From Acidobacteriota bacterium (GTDB lineage Bacteria; Acidobacteriota; Vicinamibacteria; Marinacidobacterales; Marinacidobacteraceae), in contig JAJEFG010000098.1 in NCBI GenBank assembly GCA_022820545.1, positions 1 to 46,386 of the forward strand: 46,386 bases of DNA. The letters are read 5' to 3'. Numbering within the stretch: position 1 is the first letter of the stretch; each line of letters starts with the position of its first letter. Both the position numbers and the translations under genes were made by a program. Of this stretch, positions 31,273-39,590 are shown in pieces. The notes below the pieces were generated by a model that worked only from the letters and a program-made list of their open reading frames with translations, was not told the DNA's origin and searched no databases.

Positions 31273-33021
31273 GTGACAGCAGCACAACCTGCGGGCGGCG
31301 GCGCTCCGGCGTCCTCGATCCGCTACCAGCCGGACGAACGACCGCCGGAGGCGCTCGCCTTCGGGCTCGGTCTCCAGATGGCGATCCTGCAGATCGCCGG
31401 CATCGTCCTCACGCCCGCCATCGTGATCCGCGCCGCGGGGCTGGGCGAGCCGTACCTCTCCTGGGCGGTCTTCGCCGCGCTCACGGTGTGCGGTCTTTCC
31501 ACCATCCTGCAGGCGAATCGGGTCGGCCGGTTCGGGGCCGGGCATGTCCTGCTCATGGGAACCTCCGGCGCCTTCATCGCGATTTCGGTCGCCGCCCTCC
31601 GGGAGGGAGGGCCGGCGCTGCTCGCGGTTCTGGTCCTCGTTTCCTCCCTGTTCCAGTTCGGCCTCGCCTTCCGGCTCGCCTGGCTTCGCCGGGTGATCAC
31701 CCCGACGGTCGCGGGGATCGTCATCATGCTGATCGCGGCCACGGTGATGCCCATCCTGTTCCCGCTGCTCGGCGACGTACCCGAGGGAGCCGGCCCGCTG
31801 GCGGCCCCGCTGAGCGCCGGAGCGGCCCTCGCGGTCTTCGCCGGACTCGCGCTCCGGGCAAGGGGATTCCTGCGGCTCTGGGCGCCGATCATCGGGGTGG
31901 CCGTCGGCTCCACGGTCGGCGCCCTCACCGGCATCTTCGACTTCGGGCCGGTCGTGAGCGCGGGCTGGATCGGCATCCCCACCGGATGGCCGGGACTGGA
32001 CTTCTCCTTCGGAGCCTCCTTCTGGGCGCTCCTGCCCGCCTTCATCTTCGTGACCCTCATCGGGGCCATCGAGACGATCGGGGATTCCATCGCCATCCAG
32101 CGGGTTTCGTGGAGGAAACCGCAGGCGCCCGACTACCGGGTGGTGGCCGGCGCGGTCGCCGCCGACGGCGTCGGCAACCTGCTCTCGGGTGTCCTCGCCA
32201 CGGTGCCCAACACGACCTATTCGAACAGCATCTCGATCACGGAGCTGACCGGCGTGGCCTCACGGCGGGTCGGGACCTGGATCGGAGCCAGTTTCCTCGG
32301 ACTCGCGCTGTTGCCGAAGGTCGCCGCCCTGTTCCTCGCGATCCCCGGCCCGGTGGTCGGCGCCTTCGGGATCGGCCTCATCGGCATCCTGTTCAGCCTG
32401 GGAATGCACATGGTGGTGAAGGACGGGATGAACCTCCAGAAGGCGGTCATCGTCGGCCTCTCCTTCTGGGTGGGCAGCGGCTTCCAGGGCGCGGCGATCT
32501 TTCCCGAACTGCTCGAGGGCTTCTGGGGGATCCTGCTGGACAACGGCATGACCGCCGGCGGCCTGATGGCCATCCTGCTGATGGTGTTCCTGAACCTGAC
32601 GGGAGCTCGGCCGAAGCGGCTCGACACCAGTCTCGACATGGCGGCGGGACCGAAGATCGAGGAGTTCCTGACCGCCGAGGCCTCCCGGTGCGGCTGGGAC
32701 GGGAGCTCCACGAACCGGCTCGTTTCGGCGGGCGAGGAGGCGCTGCTGACGCTCCTGGACGCTGGGGAGACGGCAGAGGCCGCGGCCCGGCAACTCCGTC
32801 TCACCGCGCGGACCGGCCGGCGCTCCGCGGAGCTGGAGTTCGTGGCGGTGGCCGGCGATGTGAACATCGAAGACCGGATGACCATGCTCGGCGACCGGCC
32901 GGAGGTTCCCGATGAGAGCGAAATCTCGTTGCGCCTCCTCCGGCACTACGCCAGTTCGGTGCGCCACCAGAAGTACCCCGACGTGGACATCGTGACGGTC
33001 GAGGTGGAAGGGCGCGTCTGA
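31273..33021 (+). CDS. NCS2 (uracil/xanthine) permease with C-terminal GHKL-like domain
   Basis: A 582-residue inner-membrane transporter. Residues about 20-445 form the 14-helix NCS2/solute carrier 23 core, with the half-helix motifs LLMGTSGAFIAISVA, FVTLIGAIETIGDSIAIQ and NTTYSNSISITELTGVASRRVG (TM10-type signature). From residue 450 to 582 a soluble tail follows; its pattern (EEFLTAEASRCGW, SAGEEALLTLL, AELEFVAVAGDVN, EISLRLLRHYASSVRH, DIVTVEV) resembles an RsbW-type GHKL domain with the N-box Asn and G1 DxG missing. GTG 31273 is chosen for the strong AAGGAGG nine nt upstream and because the upstream open frame is an MscS shadow. The substrate within the family is not decided. The yceI gene starts 24 bp after the stop. 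Confidence 0.87.
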   Translation: MTAAQPAGGGAPASSIRYQPDERPPEALAFGLGLQMAILQIAGIVLTPAIVIRAAGLGEPYLSWAVFAALTVCGLSTILQANRVGRFGAGHVLLMGTSGAFIAISVAALREGGPALLAVLVLVSSLFQFGLAFRLAWLRRVITPTVAGIVIMLIAATVMPILFPLLGDVPEGAGPLAAPLSAGAALAVFAGLALRARGFLRLWAPIIGVAVGSTVGALTGIFDFGPVVSAGWIGIPTGWPGLDFSFGASFWALLPAFIFVTLIGAIETIGDSIAIQRVSWRKPQAPDYRVVAGAVAADGVGNLLSGVLATVPNTTYSNSISITELTGVASRRVGTWIGASFLGLALLPKVAALFLAIPGPVVGAFGIGLIGILFSLGMHMVVKDGMNLQKAVIVGLSFWVGSGFQGAAIFPELLEGFWGILLDNGMTAGGLMAILLMVFLNLTGARPKRLDTSLDMAAGPKIEEFLTAEASRCGWDGSSTNRLVSAGEEALLTLLDAGETAEAAARQLRLTARTGRRSAELEFVAVAGDVNIEDRMTMLGDRPEVPDESEISLRLLRHYASSVRHQKYPDVDIVTVEVEGRV

Positions 33022-33045
33022 CCGGTCGAAGCACGGAGCGCCGAG

Positions 33046-33642
33046 ATGATCGCCACCCGTCGCTTCGCGGCGCTCGCGCTCGCCCTCGCGGCCGCCGCCG
33101 CGGCCGGAGAGTCCTGGACGGTCGCGTCGGGCGAGGTCCGGGTGCGGTGCCGGCTCACCGTGGGGGGGAGCTTCGACGCCGTCACGCCGGAGATCTCCGG
33201 CAGCCTCCTGCTGGATGACGCTGGCGGCCCCCGGGTCTCCGGGCAGCTGCGGGTGAGACTCGACTCGCTGGATACCGGTATGGAACTCCGGAACGCCCAT
33301 CTTCGGGAGACCTACCTGGAAGTCGACCGGGGCGAGGAGTTCCGGGAGGCCGTGCTGACCGCCGTGGAGCTCGGCGAGCCGTTTCCGCCCGGAGCGAGGG
33401 ACCACGAAACGGGGTTCGCGGGGCTGCTGTCGCTCCACGGAATGGAGCGGTGGGTCGAGGGAGAAGCGCGGCTCGTGCGGCGCGACGGGCGGGTGCGGGT
33501 CGAGGCCGGTTTCCCGCTGAGTCTCGGGGAGTTCGCGATTCCACCTCCCCGTTATCTGGGGGTGGGCGTGCGCGACGAAATCCGGATCACGGTCACCTTC
33601 GATGCCGCGATCGCTCCCTCGCCTCCGGGAGCGACGCCGTGA
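33046..33642 (+). CDS. YceI-family periplasmic lipid-binding protein
   Basis: A 198-residue secreted protein with an Ala-rich signal peptide (RFAALALALAAAAAAG, cleaved near residue 21). The rest has the YceI lipocalin-like pattern: WTVASGEVRVRCRLTVGGSFDAVTPEISGS, an MELRNAHLRETYLEVDR block and paired strands ending LGVGVRDEIRITVTF. YceI proteins hold a polyisoprenoid or other lipid and often sit beside redox or stress genes. The stop overlaps the next gene's GTG by 4 bp, coupling it to the CXXCH barrel. Confidence 0.87.
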   Translation: MIATRRFAALALALAAAAAAGESWTVASGEVRVRCRLTVGGSFDAVTPEISGSLLLDDAGGPRVSGQLRVRLDSLDTGMELRNAHLRETYLEVDRGEEFREAVLTAVELGEPFPPGARDHETGFAGLLSLHGMERWVEGEARLVRRDGRVRVEAGFPLSLGEFAIPPPRYLGVGVRDEIRITVTFDAAIAPSPPGATP

Positions 33643-34778
33643 CCGGCGCGGGTGGACCTCGCGGGTACTTCGGCCTCGTTTTCGCCGTGTCGGTGGCGTG
33701 CTCGAGCGCTCTGCCGGCGGCCGCGGAACCCATGTTCCGGTCGAAGCAGTATCCGCGGTGCACCGCCTGTCACTACTCCGCTTCGGGGGGAGGACTGCTG
33801 ACGCCATACGGCCGTTCGCTCTCGCGGGAGGAAATATCGACCTTCGGCCGCCGCGACCCGGCGGCGGAGGCGGGCGCCCGGGCCGAGGAGGAGTTCCTCT
33901 TCGGCGCCGTCGGCAGCGACGCCCCGTTGCAGCTCGGGCTGGACCTCCGGCCCTCGCAGTTGCGCATCGAGGCCGCCGGCCGCGAACTGCCCGACCGGAA
34001 CCTCCTCATGAACCTGGATCTGCAGGCGGCCTGGCGGTTCGGGAACTGGACCGCCTACGGCACCGCGGGGCGGCGCCCCGGCGGCGGCTTCGTCTCGTAT
34101 GAACACTGGATCGCCCGGCAGGTGTCGGACCGGGTCAGCGTCCGCGGAGGGCGTTTCCTCCCGGCTTACGGAGTGCGGTTCGCCGATCACACCGCCCTTT
34201 CCCGAAGGCAACTGGGGTTGGGCGAGGACGACCAGGTCTACGGGGTGGAGCTGGGACTCTCCTCCGACCTCGCGCTGCTCCAGGTCGCCGTGGGGCCGGG
34301 ACGCGCCGAGTCGCTTCTGGACGACGACGGGAGAGCGGCCTCCACGCTGAGCGGCCGCCTGCAGCACGACTTCGGATCCCGCGCGGTGCTGGTGGGATCG
34401 GTCCTCCATCGCGGCGACTCGGACCGGGCTCCCCGCAGCACGGCGGCGGGCGTCTCGTTCGGGTACGCCCCGGCGGGGTGGTTCACGACCTGGACCCAGG
34501 CCGATGTCCGCAGCCAGGATCTGCCGGGCGCCAACCGCACCGTGATCCTCACCAACCAGACGTCGGTCGAGGCTTGGCGCGGGATCTGGTTTCGGGTCTC
34601 GCCCCAGTGGTACCGGGTGCCGGACAACCCGCGCGCCGAGATCCGCAGGATGGTCTACGGGCTGGATCTCTACCCCCGCACCCACTGGCACCTGAACCTG
34701 TCCTGGTACCGGGACCGGTTCGTGTCTTCCGACCGGCTCGACAGGCGGCTGCTCCTGCAGTTGCACCTCTACCTGTAG
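33639..34778 (+). CDS. Outer-membrane beta-barrel with N-terminal CXXCH haem motif
   Basis: A 379-residue exported protein. Residues 1-29 are a signal peptide ending AAA. Then comes a single haem-attachment motif C41-T-A-C44-H45 in PRCTACHYSASGGGLLTPYGRSL. From about residue 90 amphipathic strands alternate to the last strand LLLQLHLYL, which ends like an outer-membrane barrel. Short monohaem domain plus barrel is the architecture of Cyc2-type iron-oxidising porin-cytochromes, though I do not claim orthology. GTG 33639 overlaps the yceI stop (GTGA); the longer upstream frame is a shadow of yceI. Other acidic/Tyr-rich turns fit a barrel. It precedes a cytochrome-like lipoprotein by 49 bp. Confidence 0.75.
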   Translation: MTGAGGPRGYFGLVFAVSVACSSALPAAAEPMFRSKQYPRCTACHYSASGGGLLTPYGRSLSREEISTFGRRDPAAEAGARAEEEFLFGAVGSDAPLQLGLDLRPSQLRIEAAGRELPDRNLLMNLDLQAAWRFGNWTAYGTAGRRPGGGFVSYEHWIARQVSDRVSVRGGRFLPAYGVRFADHTALSRRQLGLGEDDQVYGVELGLSSDLALLQVAVGPGRAESLLDDDGRAASTLSGRLQHDFGSRAVLVGSVLHRGDSDRAPRSTAAGVSFGYAPAGWFTTWTQADVRSQDLPGANRTVILTNQTSVEAWRGIWFRVSPQWYRVPDNPRAEIRRMVYGLDLYPRTHWHLNLSWYRDRFVSSDRLDRRLLLQLHLYL

Positions 34779-34827
34779 GGGCGGTCCGTAGTCCGGCGCC
34801 GGCGCTGTCGGGCGAGGACGCTTTGGT

Positions 34828-35310
34828 ATGTTAGGGGCCATGGCCAGCGCGCGATGCCTCCACGTTCTCCTCCTGGCCGCCGGGGTCTTCGCCGGGTGCG
34901 GTTCGTCCGACAGTCCGGCTCCGGCGGCCCCGACGGCTCCTCCCCCCGCTCCGCCCGCGCCTCCGCCTGCACCACCACCCGCGGAAGAGGCGCTGATGCC
35001 GACGCTTTCGAGCATCCAGGCGCTGGTGTTCGAACCCCGCTGCGTCGAACACCACGGGGACCACGCCGTCGAGGCCGGGCTCGACCTCAGCGAGGGGATG
35101 TCGCACGCGAGTCTGGTGAACGTGCCCAGCAGCCAGGCGGGCATGGACCTGGTGGAACCGGGAGATGCGGAAAACAGCTACCTGGTCCACAAGATCGAAG
35201 GTCGCGAAGGCATCGTGGGCGCCCGGATGCCCCCGAGGGGGGATCCGCTCACCGCCGAGGAGATCCGGGCGATCCGGGACTGGATCACCGCCGGCGCCCT
35301 GAGCGAGTGA
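34828..35310 (+). CDS. Lipoprotein with degenerate cytochrome-c-like domain
   Basis: A 160-residue lipoprotein. The signal ends in lipobox VFAGC with Cys24, then a Pro/Ala-rich linker (29-52). The C-terminal 100 residues look like the short cytochrome domain of some Acidobacteria/Planctomycetes proteins: ALVFEPRC, GLDLSEGMSHASLVNVP, VEPGDAENSYLVHKIEG, GARMPPRGDPLTAEEIRAIRDWI. The haem site reads C72-V-E-H75-H76, so the second Cys of CXXCH is His and covalent haem is doubtful. Start ATG 34828 has a GAGGA about nine nt upstream; ATG 34840 is possible. It probably belongs to the same transcript as the barrel gene. Confidence 0.75.
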   Translation: MLGAMASARCLHVLLLAAGVFAGCGSSDSPAPAAPTAPPPAPPAPPPAPPPAEEALMPTLSSIQALVFEPRCVEHHGDHAVEAGLDLSEGMSHASLVNVPSSQAGMDLVEPGDAENSYLVHKIEGREGIVGARMPPRGDPLTAEEIRAIRDWITAGALSE

Positions 35311-35313
35311 GTT

Positions 35314-35360
35314 CCGGGGGCGCCGGCCGCGCCGCCGCTCCCGTTGCCCGGCGCCCCCGG
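35314..35360. terminator. GC-rich stem-loop after the lipoprotein gene
   Basis: A perfect 13-bp inverted repeat, CCGGGGGCGCCGG (35314-35326) and CCGGCGCCCCCGG (35348-35360), with a 21-nt loop, begins 4 bp after the stop codon. No T run follows, so intrinsic termination is uncertain; it may instead protect the 3' end of the transcript or pause polymerase. Confidence 0.45.
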
Positions 35361-35428
35361 GGGACGGCGGGATCATCCACGTGCGCGATGCCGCGTGGGA
35401 TGCCGTGCGTCTGTGCGGTGCGTTGCTC

Positions 35429-35860
35429 CTACGGCGCGGCGATCACGATGCCGGGGAGGTCGAAGCGCTCGAAGTCCGCGAGGTTGTAGGTCAGGATCTG
35501 ATCGACGCGCTCCCTTTGGGCGCAGTGGGCGTGCAGCGCGTCGTACACCGCTCCGCTGCCCAGGCCGAGCGTGGCCACCTCGCGGAGGACTGCCCGGTAG
35601 TCATCTGCCAAGAGCGGCGACACCGCCAAGCGGCGCAGGACGCTCTCCTCGATGAGCCGGCGCGCCTGTTCGGGAGCAATCCGTGGCGCCACCGGCAGCG
35701 CCGTCAGCGTCGCGTAGCACTCGGCGACGGCATGGGTGGAACAGATTCCCGTGTGTTCGCCTTCCGTATAGCGGCGAAACGCCTGGAAGGCCGCTTCGTG
35801 GCTGCCGAGCTGATCCACGAGCGCGGCCACCAGGACCGAGGTGTCGAACAGGGTGTGCAC
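35429..35860 (-). CDS. VapC-like PIN-domain toxin (module 2)
   Basis: A 143-residue PIN protein: HTLFDTSVLVAAL with Asp6, the Glu of VAECYATLT, the Asp of VYDALHAHCA and LTYNLADF near the end, giving the four-residue acidic site. It is a predicted Mg-dependent ribonuclease toxin. The GTG start at 35860 immediately follows the antitoxin TGA with no gap. It is sequence-divergent from the other two PIN toxins in this window and is paired with a different type of antitoxin. Confidence 0.9.
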   Translation of the reverse strand: MHTLFDTSVLVAALVDQLGSHEAAFQAFRRYTEGEHTGICSTHAVAECYATLTALPVAPRIAPEQARRLIEESVLRRLAVSPLLADDYRAVLREVATLGLGSGAVYDALHAHCAQRERVDQILTYNLADFERFDLPGIVIAAP

Positions 35861-36130
35861 TCAGCTACCGGCCGCGCGGGCTGTCCGCGATGCGTGGGCG
35901 GCGCGCTCGTCGCGAAGGAACTGTCCAACATCGAGTGCGACGCGCGCGGAACCGTGATGCACCAGGATGCCGTGTTTGCGGACCAGCGCCGGCTGGACGC
36001 CGGCCTTCCGCAAGCGAATGCCCTCGCCGGCAGCTTCGATCTCGAGTTCGCACCCCGGCGCGAGGTGGAACTGGTCGCGAAGCGGTTTGGGAACGACCAG
36101 CCGGCCCGCCGCATCGATGGTAACGATCAT
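35861..36130 (-). CDS. AbrB/MazE-type antitoxin (module 2)
   Basis: An 89-residue protein with an N-terminal swapped-hairpin AbrB domain (MIVTIDAAGRLVVPKPLRDQ, then LAPGCELEIEAAGEGIRLRK, about 1-45), typical of VapB antitoxins, and a basic C-terminal tail that would bind the toxin. ATG 36130 begins at the conserved strand; the longer upstream open frame has no family similarity. It would repress its own promoter, and an inverted repeat TGGCAT/ATGCCA lies at its start (36130-36154). Confidence 0.88.
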   Translation of the reverse strand: MIVTIDAAGRLVVPKPLRDQFHLAPGCELEIEAAGEGIRLRKAGVQPALVRKHGILVHHGSARVALDVGQFLRDERAAHASRTARAAGS

Positions 36131-36165
36131 GGCATGATGGTATCTGGAATGCCATCCACGGGCAA
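36130..36165 (-). promoter_or_regulatory. Candidate promoter/operator of toxin-antitoxin module 2
   Basis: On the minus strand TTGCCC (36165-36160), a 17-nt spacer and TACCAT (36142-36137) would start transcription at about the antitoxin ATG, giving a nearly leaderless message. The inverted repeat TGGCAT...ATGCCA (36130-36154) overlaps the -10. Both boxes match only 4 of 6 positions. Confidence 0.3.
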
Positions 36166-36438
36166 CGGTGGGTGCCCAGCCGGCTTTGCTCCTCGTCGGA
36201 CTCCCGCCGGGATCCGCCGCCACCGCCAACGAGAGCGAGTCGATTCCGGACAACACACTGCTGGACGAAGGCATCAGGAGGCTTCCCGAGCCTCCGCGGA
36301 AGCACAGGCCGTCCGGCATCGGTTTCCGTCCGTCCGCGACATGGTTCGTTGCCTGGGGAGCGGAGCTGGCGTGGTGTACGCTCGGCGGCTGGCCGCGTGG
36401 CGGCCCGCACCAAAGTTGTAGCGAGGGAGGCGAGACCC
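36166..36438. other. Intergenic region upstream of the VPS10-like gene
   Basis: About 270 bp lie between the antitoxin promoter and the next ATG. Several frames are open here, but none shows a recognisable motif, a good start or a ribosome site. I see no clear promoter, repeat or RNA gene, apart from the GGGAGG ribosome site at 36425-36430 belonging to the following gene. Confidence 0.5.
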
Positions 36439-39400
36439 ATGTTTCTTGCGCTTGCACCGTCCCGGAACCGGCGTTCGCGGTTCCCGTTCCTGCTGACCGC
36501 GGTCCTGCTGCTGGTGGCGGCGCCGGCCGCCTCCCAGACCGCCGAGCAGGTCGAGTCCGTCCTGAACCGGATCGAGTGGCGGAACATCGGTCCGGCGATC
36601 ATGGGAGGCCGGATCGACGACATCGCCGTCGTCGAGACCGACCCCAAGGTGTTCTGGGTGGGCACCGCCTCCGCGGGGGTCTGGAAGACCGTGAACCACG
36701 GGATCACCTGGATTCCGCAGTTCCAGAGCGAGGAGGTGTCCTCGATCGGCTCCATCGCCGTGGCGCCCTCCGACCCGTCGGTGGTGTGGGTGGGCACCGG
36801 GGAGCCGGCGAACCGGCAGAGCAGTTCGTGGGGCAACGGGGTTTACGTCTCCCTGGACGGGGGGACCACCTGGACCCACAAGGGGCTTGAGGACACACAC
36901 CACATCGGCCGGGTGCTGGTGCATCCGACCGATCCGGGCACGGTGTACGTGGCCGCGCTCGGCCATCTCTGGGGCCCGAACGAGGAGCGCGGCGTCTACC
37001 GGACCCGCGACGGCGGCGAGACCTGGGACCGGGTGCTCCACGGCGACGAGAACACGGGGGCCGTGGAACTCGCGATGGATCCCGAGAGTCCGGACACCCT
37101 CTACGCGGCGCTCTACCAGCGGCGGCGGCGCGCCTACGGGTTCGCGGGCGGCGGACCGGGCAGCGGCATCCACCGTACTACGGACGGCGGGGACAACTGG
37201 ACGAAGCTGGGCGGCGGCCTCCCCGAGGGAGACACCGGACGGATCGGGCTCAACGTGTACCGGCGCGACCCGCGGATCGTCTACGCGATCGTCGAGAACA
37301 GGGAGGGCGGGGTCTTCCGGTCCGAGGACAAGGGACTGACCTGGGAGCGGATGAGCGACACCAACCCGCGGCCCATGTACTACAGCCAGATCCGCATCGA
37401 CCCCAACAACGACCAGCGGATCTGGGTCCTCGGCACTCAGATGTACTACTCCCAGGATGGCGGCCGGACCTTCGTCACCGACTGGGTGCAGCGCATCCAC
37501 GTGGACCATCACGCCCTCTGGATCGATCCCGCCGACTCGAACCACATGGTGCTCGGGAACGACGGGGGGATCCACATCTCCTGGGACCGGGGCCGGAGCT
37601 GGGACTTCGTGAACACCATCGCGCTGGGCCAGTTCTACGAGATCGGCCACGACATGGGCACGCCCTACATGGTCTATGGCGGGCTCCAGGACAACGGGAG
37701 CTGGGGCGCGCCGTCGCGCACCTTCTTCCGGCAGGGAATCAGCAACGAGGACTGGTTCCGGATCGGGGGCGGGGACGGCTTCTACACCGAGCCGATCCCG
37801 GGCGACCCGGACACCGTGTACATCGAGTCCCAAAACGGCAACCTGCGGCGACTGAACCGCCGGACCTCCGAGACCAAGCTGATCCGGCCGCAGCCGGAGA
37901 ACGGCGGCGAGCGCTACCGCTTCGACTGGAACAGTCCCATCGTGATCTCGCCGCACGACCCGGACACCGTGTACTACGGCGGAAACCGGCTCTTCATCTC
38001 GTCCGACCGGGGCGACGCCTGGACCCGGACCGATGACCTGACGAAGCGCCTCGATCGGGACGAGCTGCCCATCATGGATGTTCCGGTGACCGAGGACACG
38101 CTGTCGCGCCACGACGGGATCTCGAGTTTCGGCCAGATCGTGACCATCGCCGTCTCCTCGCTCGCAGAGAGGCTCATCTACGTCGGGGCCGACGACGGGA
38201 ACCTGCAGCGGAGCCGGGACGGGGGCGAGACCTGGGACAACCTGACCGGGAACCTGCCCGGAGTCCCCGACCAGACGTACGTGACCCGGCTGATCGCCTC
38301 GGCGCATGCGGCGTCCCGGGTCTACGTCACGCTGGACGGGCACCGGAACGACGACTACTCCACCTACGTTTTCCGAAGCGACGACTACGGGGATACCTTC
38401 GAGTCCCTGGCGGGGACATTGCCGCCGGAAGCTGCGCTCAACGTGATCCGCGAGCACCACGAGAACGAGAACTTCCTGGTGACCGGCGGCGAGTTCGGGG
38501 TGTACGTGACGCTCGACCGCGGGGCGAACTGGCACCGGATCCGGGGCCAGATCCCCACCGTGCCGGTGGACGACCTGGCGATCCACCCTCGGGAGAACGA
38601 CCTGATCCTGGGCACCCACGGCCGCAGCGTCTGGATCGCCGACGACATCGCGCCCCTCACCACTCTCGACGCTTCCGTGTTCGAGAAGGACCTCCACCTC
38701 TTCCCGGTGCGGGACGCCGTCGCCTGGCGCATCTACACCCACAAGGGGAACACCGGCCACAAGTTCTTCATCGCGGAGAACCCCCCCGAGGGCGCCCTGC
38801 TCCACGTCTACGCGAGCGCCGCCGGAGAGGCCGAGATCACGGTCACCGCCGCGGGTGGCGACGCGGTCCGCACCCTGAAGGCGGAGCTCGAGCCGGGGCT
38901 CAACCGGGTGAACTGGGATCTCCGCTACGACTCCCCGGTCCCGGACGGCGGCCAGGGCTTCGGCGGACCGCCGCCGGGTCCGCGGGTGCTCCCCGGCGCC
39001 TACTCGGTGCGGGTGGCGAGCGGCGACGCCTCGGCGGAGGGATCCGTGGCGGTGTCGGAGGACCCCCGCATCCAGATTCCCGAGGCCGACCGGCGCGCCA
39101 ACCACGATGCCCTGGTACGGCTCACCGGGATGATCGCGGGGATGACGAAGGCCCACGAGGCGGCGGATGCCACTGCGAAGGAGGCGGCGGAGCTCGTCGA
39201 GGCGTTCGAGGACGAGCCGGACAGCGACCTGAAGACCCAGGTCACCGATTTCTCCGAGGCGGCGGCGGAAGCGGCGCAGAACCTCTCCCGGAACGAGGGA
39301 CGCCCCGGATTCCGCGCCTGGCCGCGGCCGCTGTTCGCCCGGATCGGGGCCGAGGCCCGGAACCTCGATGCCTACACCGAGGCCCCGAACGCCGAGGTCC

Positions 39401-39546
39401 TCGCCCGGATCGACGCGCTGAGCGCGGAGTACGAAGAGCGGATTGCGGCCTGGGACGCCGTGCGGGGCCGGATCGACGCCCTGAATGAAGCGCTCCAGAG
39501 CGGCGGCCCGCCGCGCCTTACGCCGCGGCCGCAGGTTGTGGATTAA
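36439..39546 (+). CDS. Sortilin/VPS10-like beta-propeller exported protein
   Basis: A 1035-residue secreted protein. Residues 1-33 form a signal peptide (FPFLLTAVLLLVAAPAAS). Then comes a long array of BNR/Asp-box repeats of the form S/T-x-D-x-G-x-T-W (RTRDGGETWD, RTTDGGDNWT, YSQDGGRTFV, RSRDGGETWDNL, RSDDYGDTF, TLDRGANWH), forming the ten-bladed VPS10/sortilin-type propeller to about residue 740. A beta-sandwich region follows and the C-terminus is helical and acidic (about 880-1020). Automated annotation often calls these glycosyl hydrolases, but no catalytic residues are evident. ATG 36439 has a GGAGG eight nt upstream and starts the signal peptide, although the frame is open to 36172. A downstream amidohydrolase follows after 44 bp. 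Confidence 0.87.
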   Translation: MFLALAPSRNRRSRFPFLLTAVLLLVAAPAASQTAEQVESVLNRIEWRNIGPAIMGGRIDDIAVVETDPKVFWVGTASAGVWKTVNHGITWIPQFQSEEVSSIGSIAVAPSDPSVVWVGTGEPANRQSSSWGNGVYVSLDGGTTWTHKGLEDTHHIGRVLVHPTDPGTVYVAALGHLWGPNEERGVYRTRDGGETWDRVLHGDENTGAVELAMDPESPDTLYAALYQRRRRAYGFAGGGPGSGIHRTTDGGDNWTKLGGGLPEGDTGRIGLNVYRRDPRIVYAIVENREGGVFRSEDKGLTWERMSDTNPRPMYYSQIRIDPNNDQRIWVLGTQMYYSQDGGRTFVTDWVQRIHVDHHALWIDPADSNHMVLGNDGGIHISWDRGRSWDFVNTIALGQFYEIGHDMGTPYMVYGGLQDNGSWGAPSRTFFRQGISNEDWFRIGGGDGFYTEPIPGDPDTVYIESQNGNLRRLNRRTSETKLIRPQPENGGERYRFDWNSPIVISPHDPDTVYYGGNRLFISSDRGDAWTRTDDLTKRLDRDELPIMDVPVTEDTLSRHDGISSFGQIVTIAVSSLAERLIYVGADDGNLQRSRDGGETWDNLTGNLPGVPDQTYVTRLIASAHAASRVYVTLDGHRNDDYSTYVFRSDDYGDTFESLAGTLPPEAALNVIREHHENENFLVTGGEFGVYVTLDRGANWHRIRGQIPTVPVDDLAIHPRENDLILGTHGRSVWIADDIAPLTTLDASVFEKDLHLFPVRDAVAWRIYTHKGNTGHKFFIAENPPEGALLHVYASAAGEAEITVTAAGGDAVRTLKAELEPGLNRVNWDLRYDSPVPDGGQGFGGPPPGPRVLPGAYSVRVASGDASAEGSVAVSEDPRIQIPEADRRANHDALVRLTGMIAGMTKAHEAADATAKEAAELVEAFEDEPDSDLKTQVTDFSEAAAEAAQNLSRNEGRPGFRAWPRPLFARIGAEARNLDAYTEAPNAEVLARIDALSAEYEERIAAWDAVRGRIDALNEALQSGGPPRLTPRPQVVD

Positions 39547-39590
39547 TTGACCACCGAGTTCGCCTTCCCCGATCAGGAGGAAATCGCCCG

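Noticed and set aside
36274..39156. A 960-codon open frame on the minus strand opposite the VPS10-like gene
   Set aside because: It has no motifs, is rich in His/Pro/Asp/Val as expected of an antisense shadow in GC-rich DNA, and lies wholly opposite a well-supported gene.
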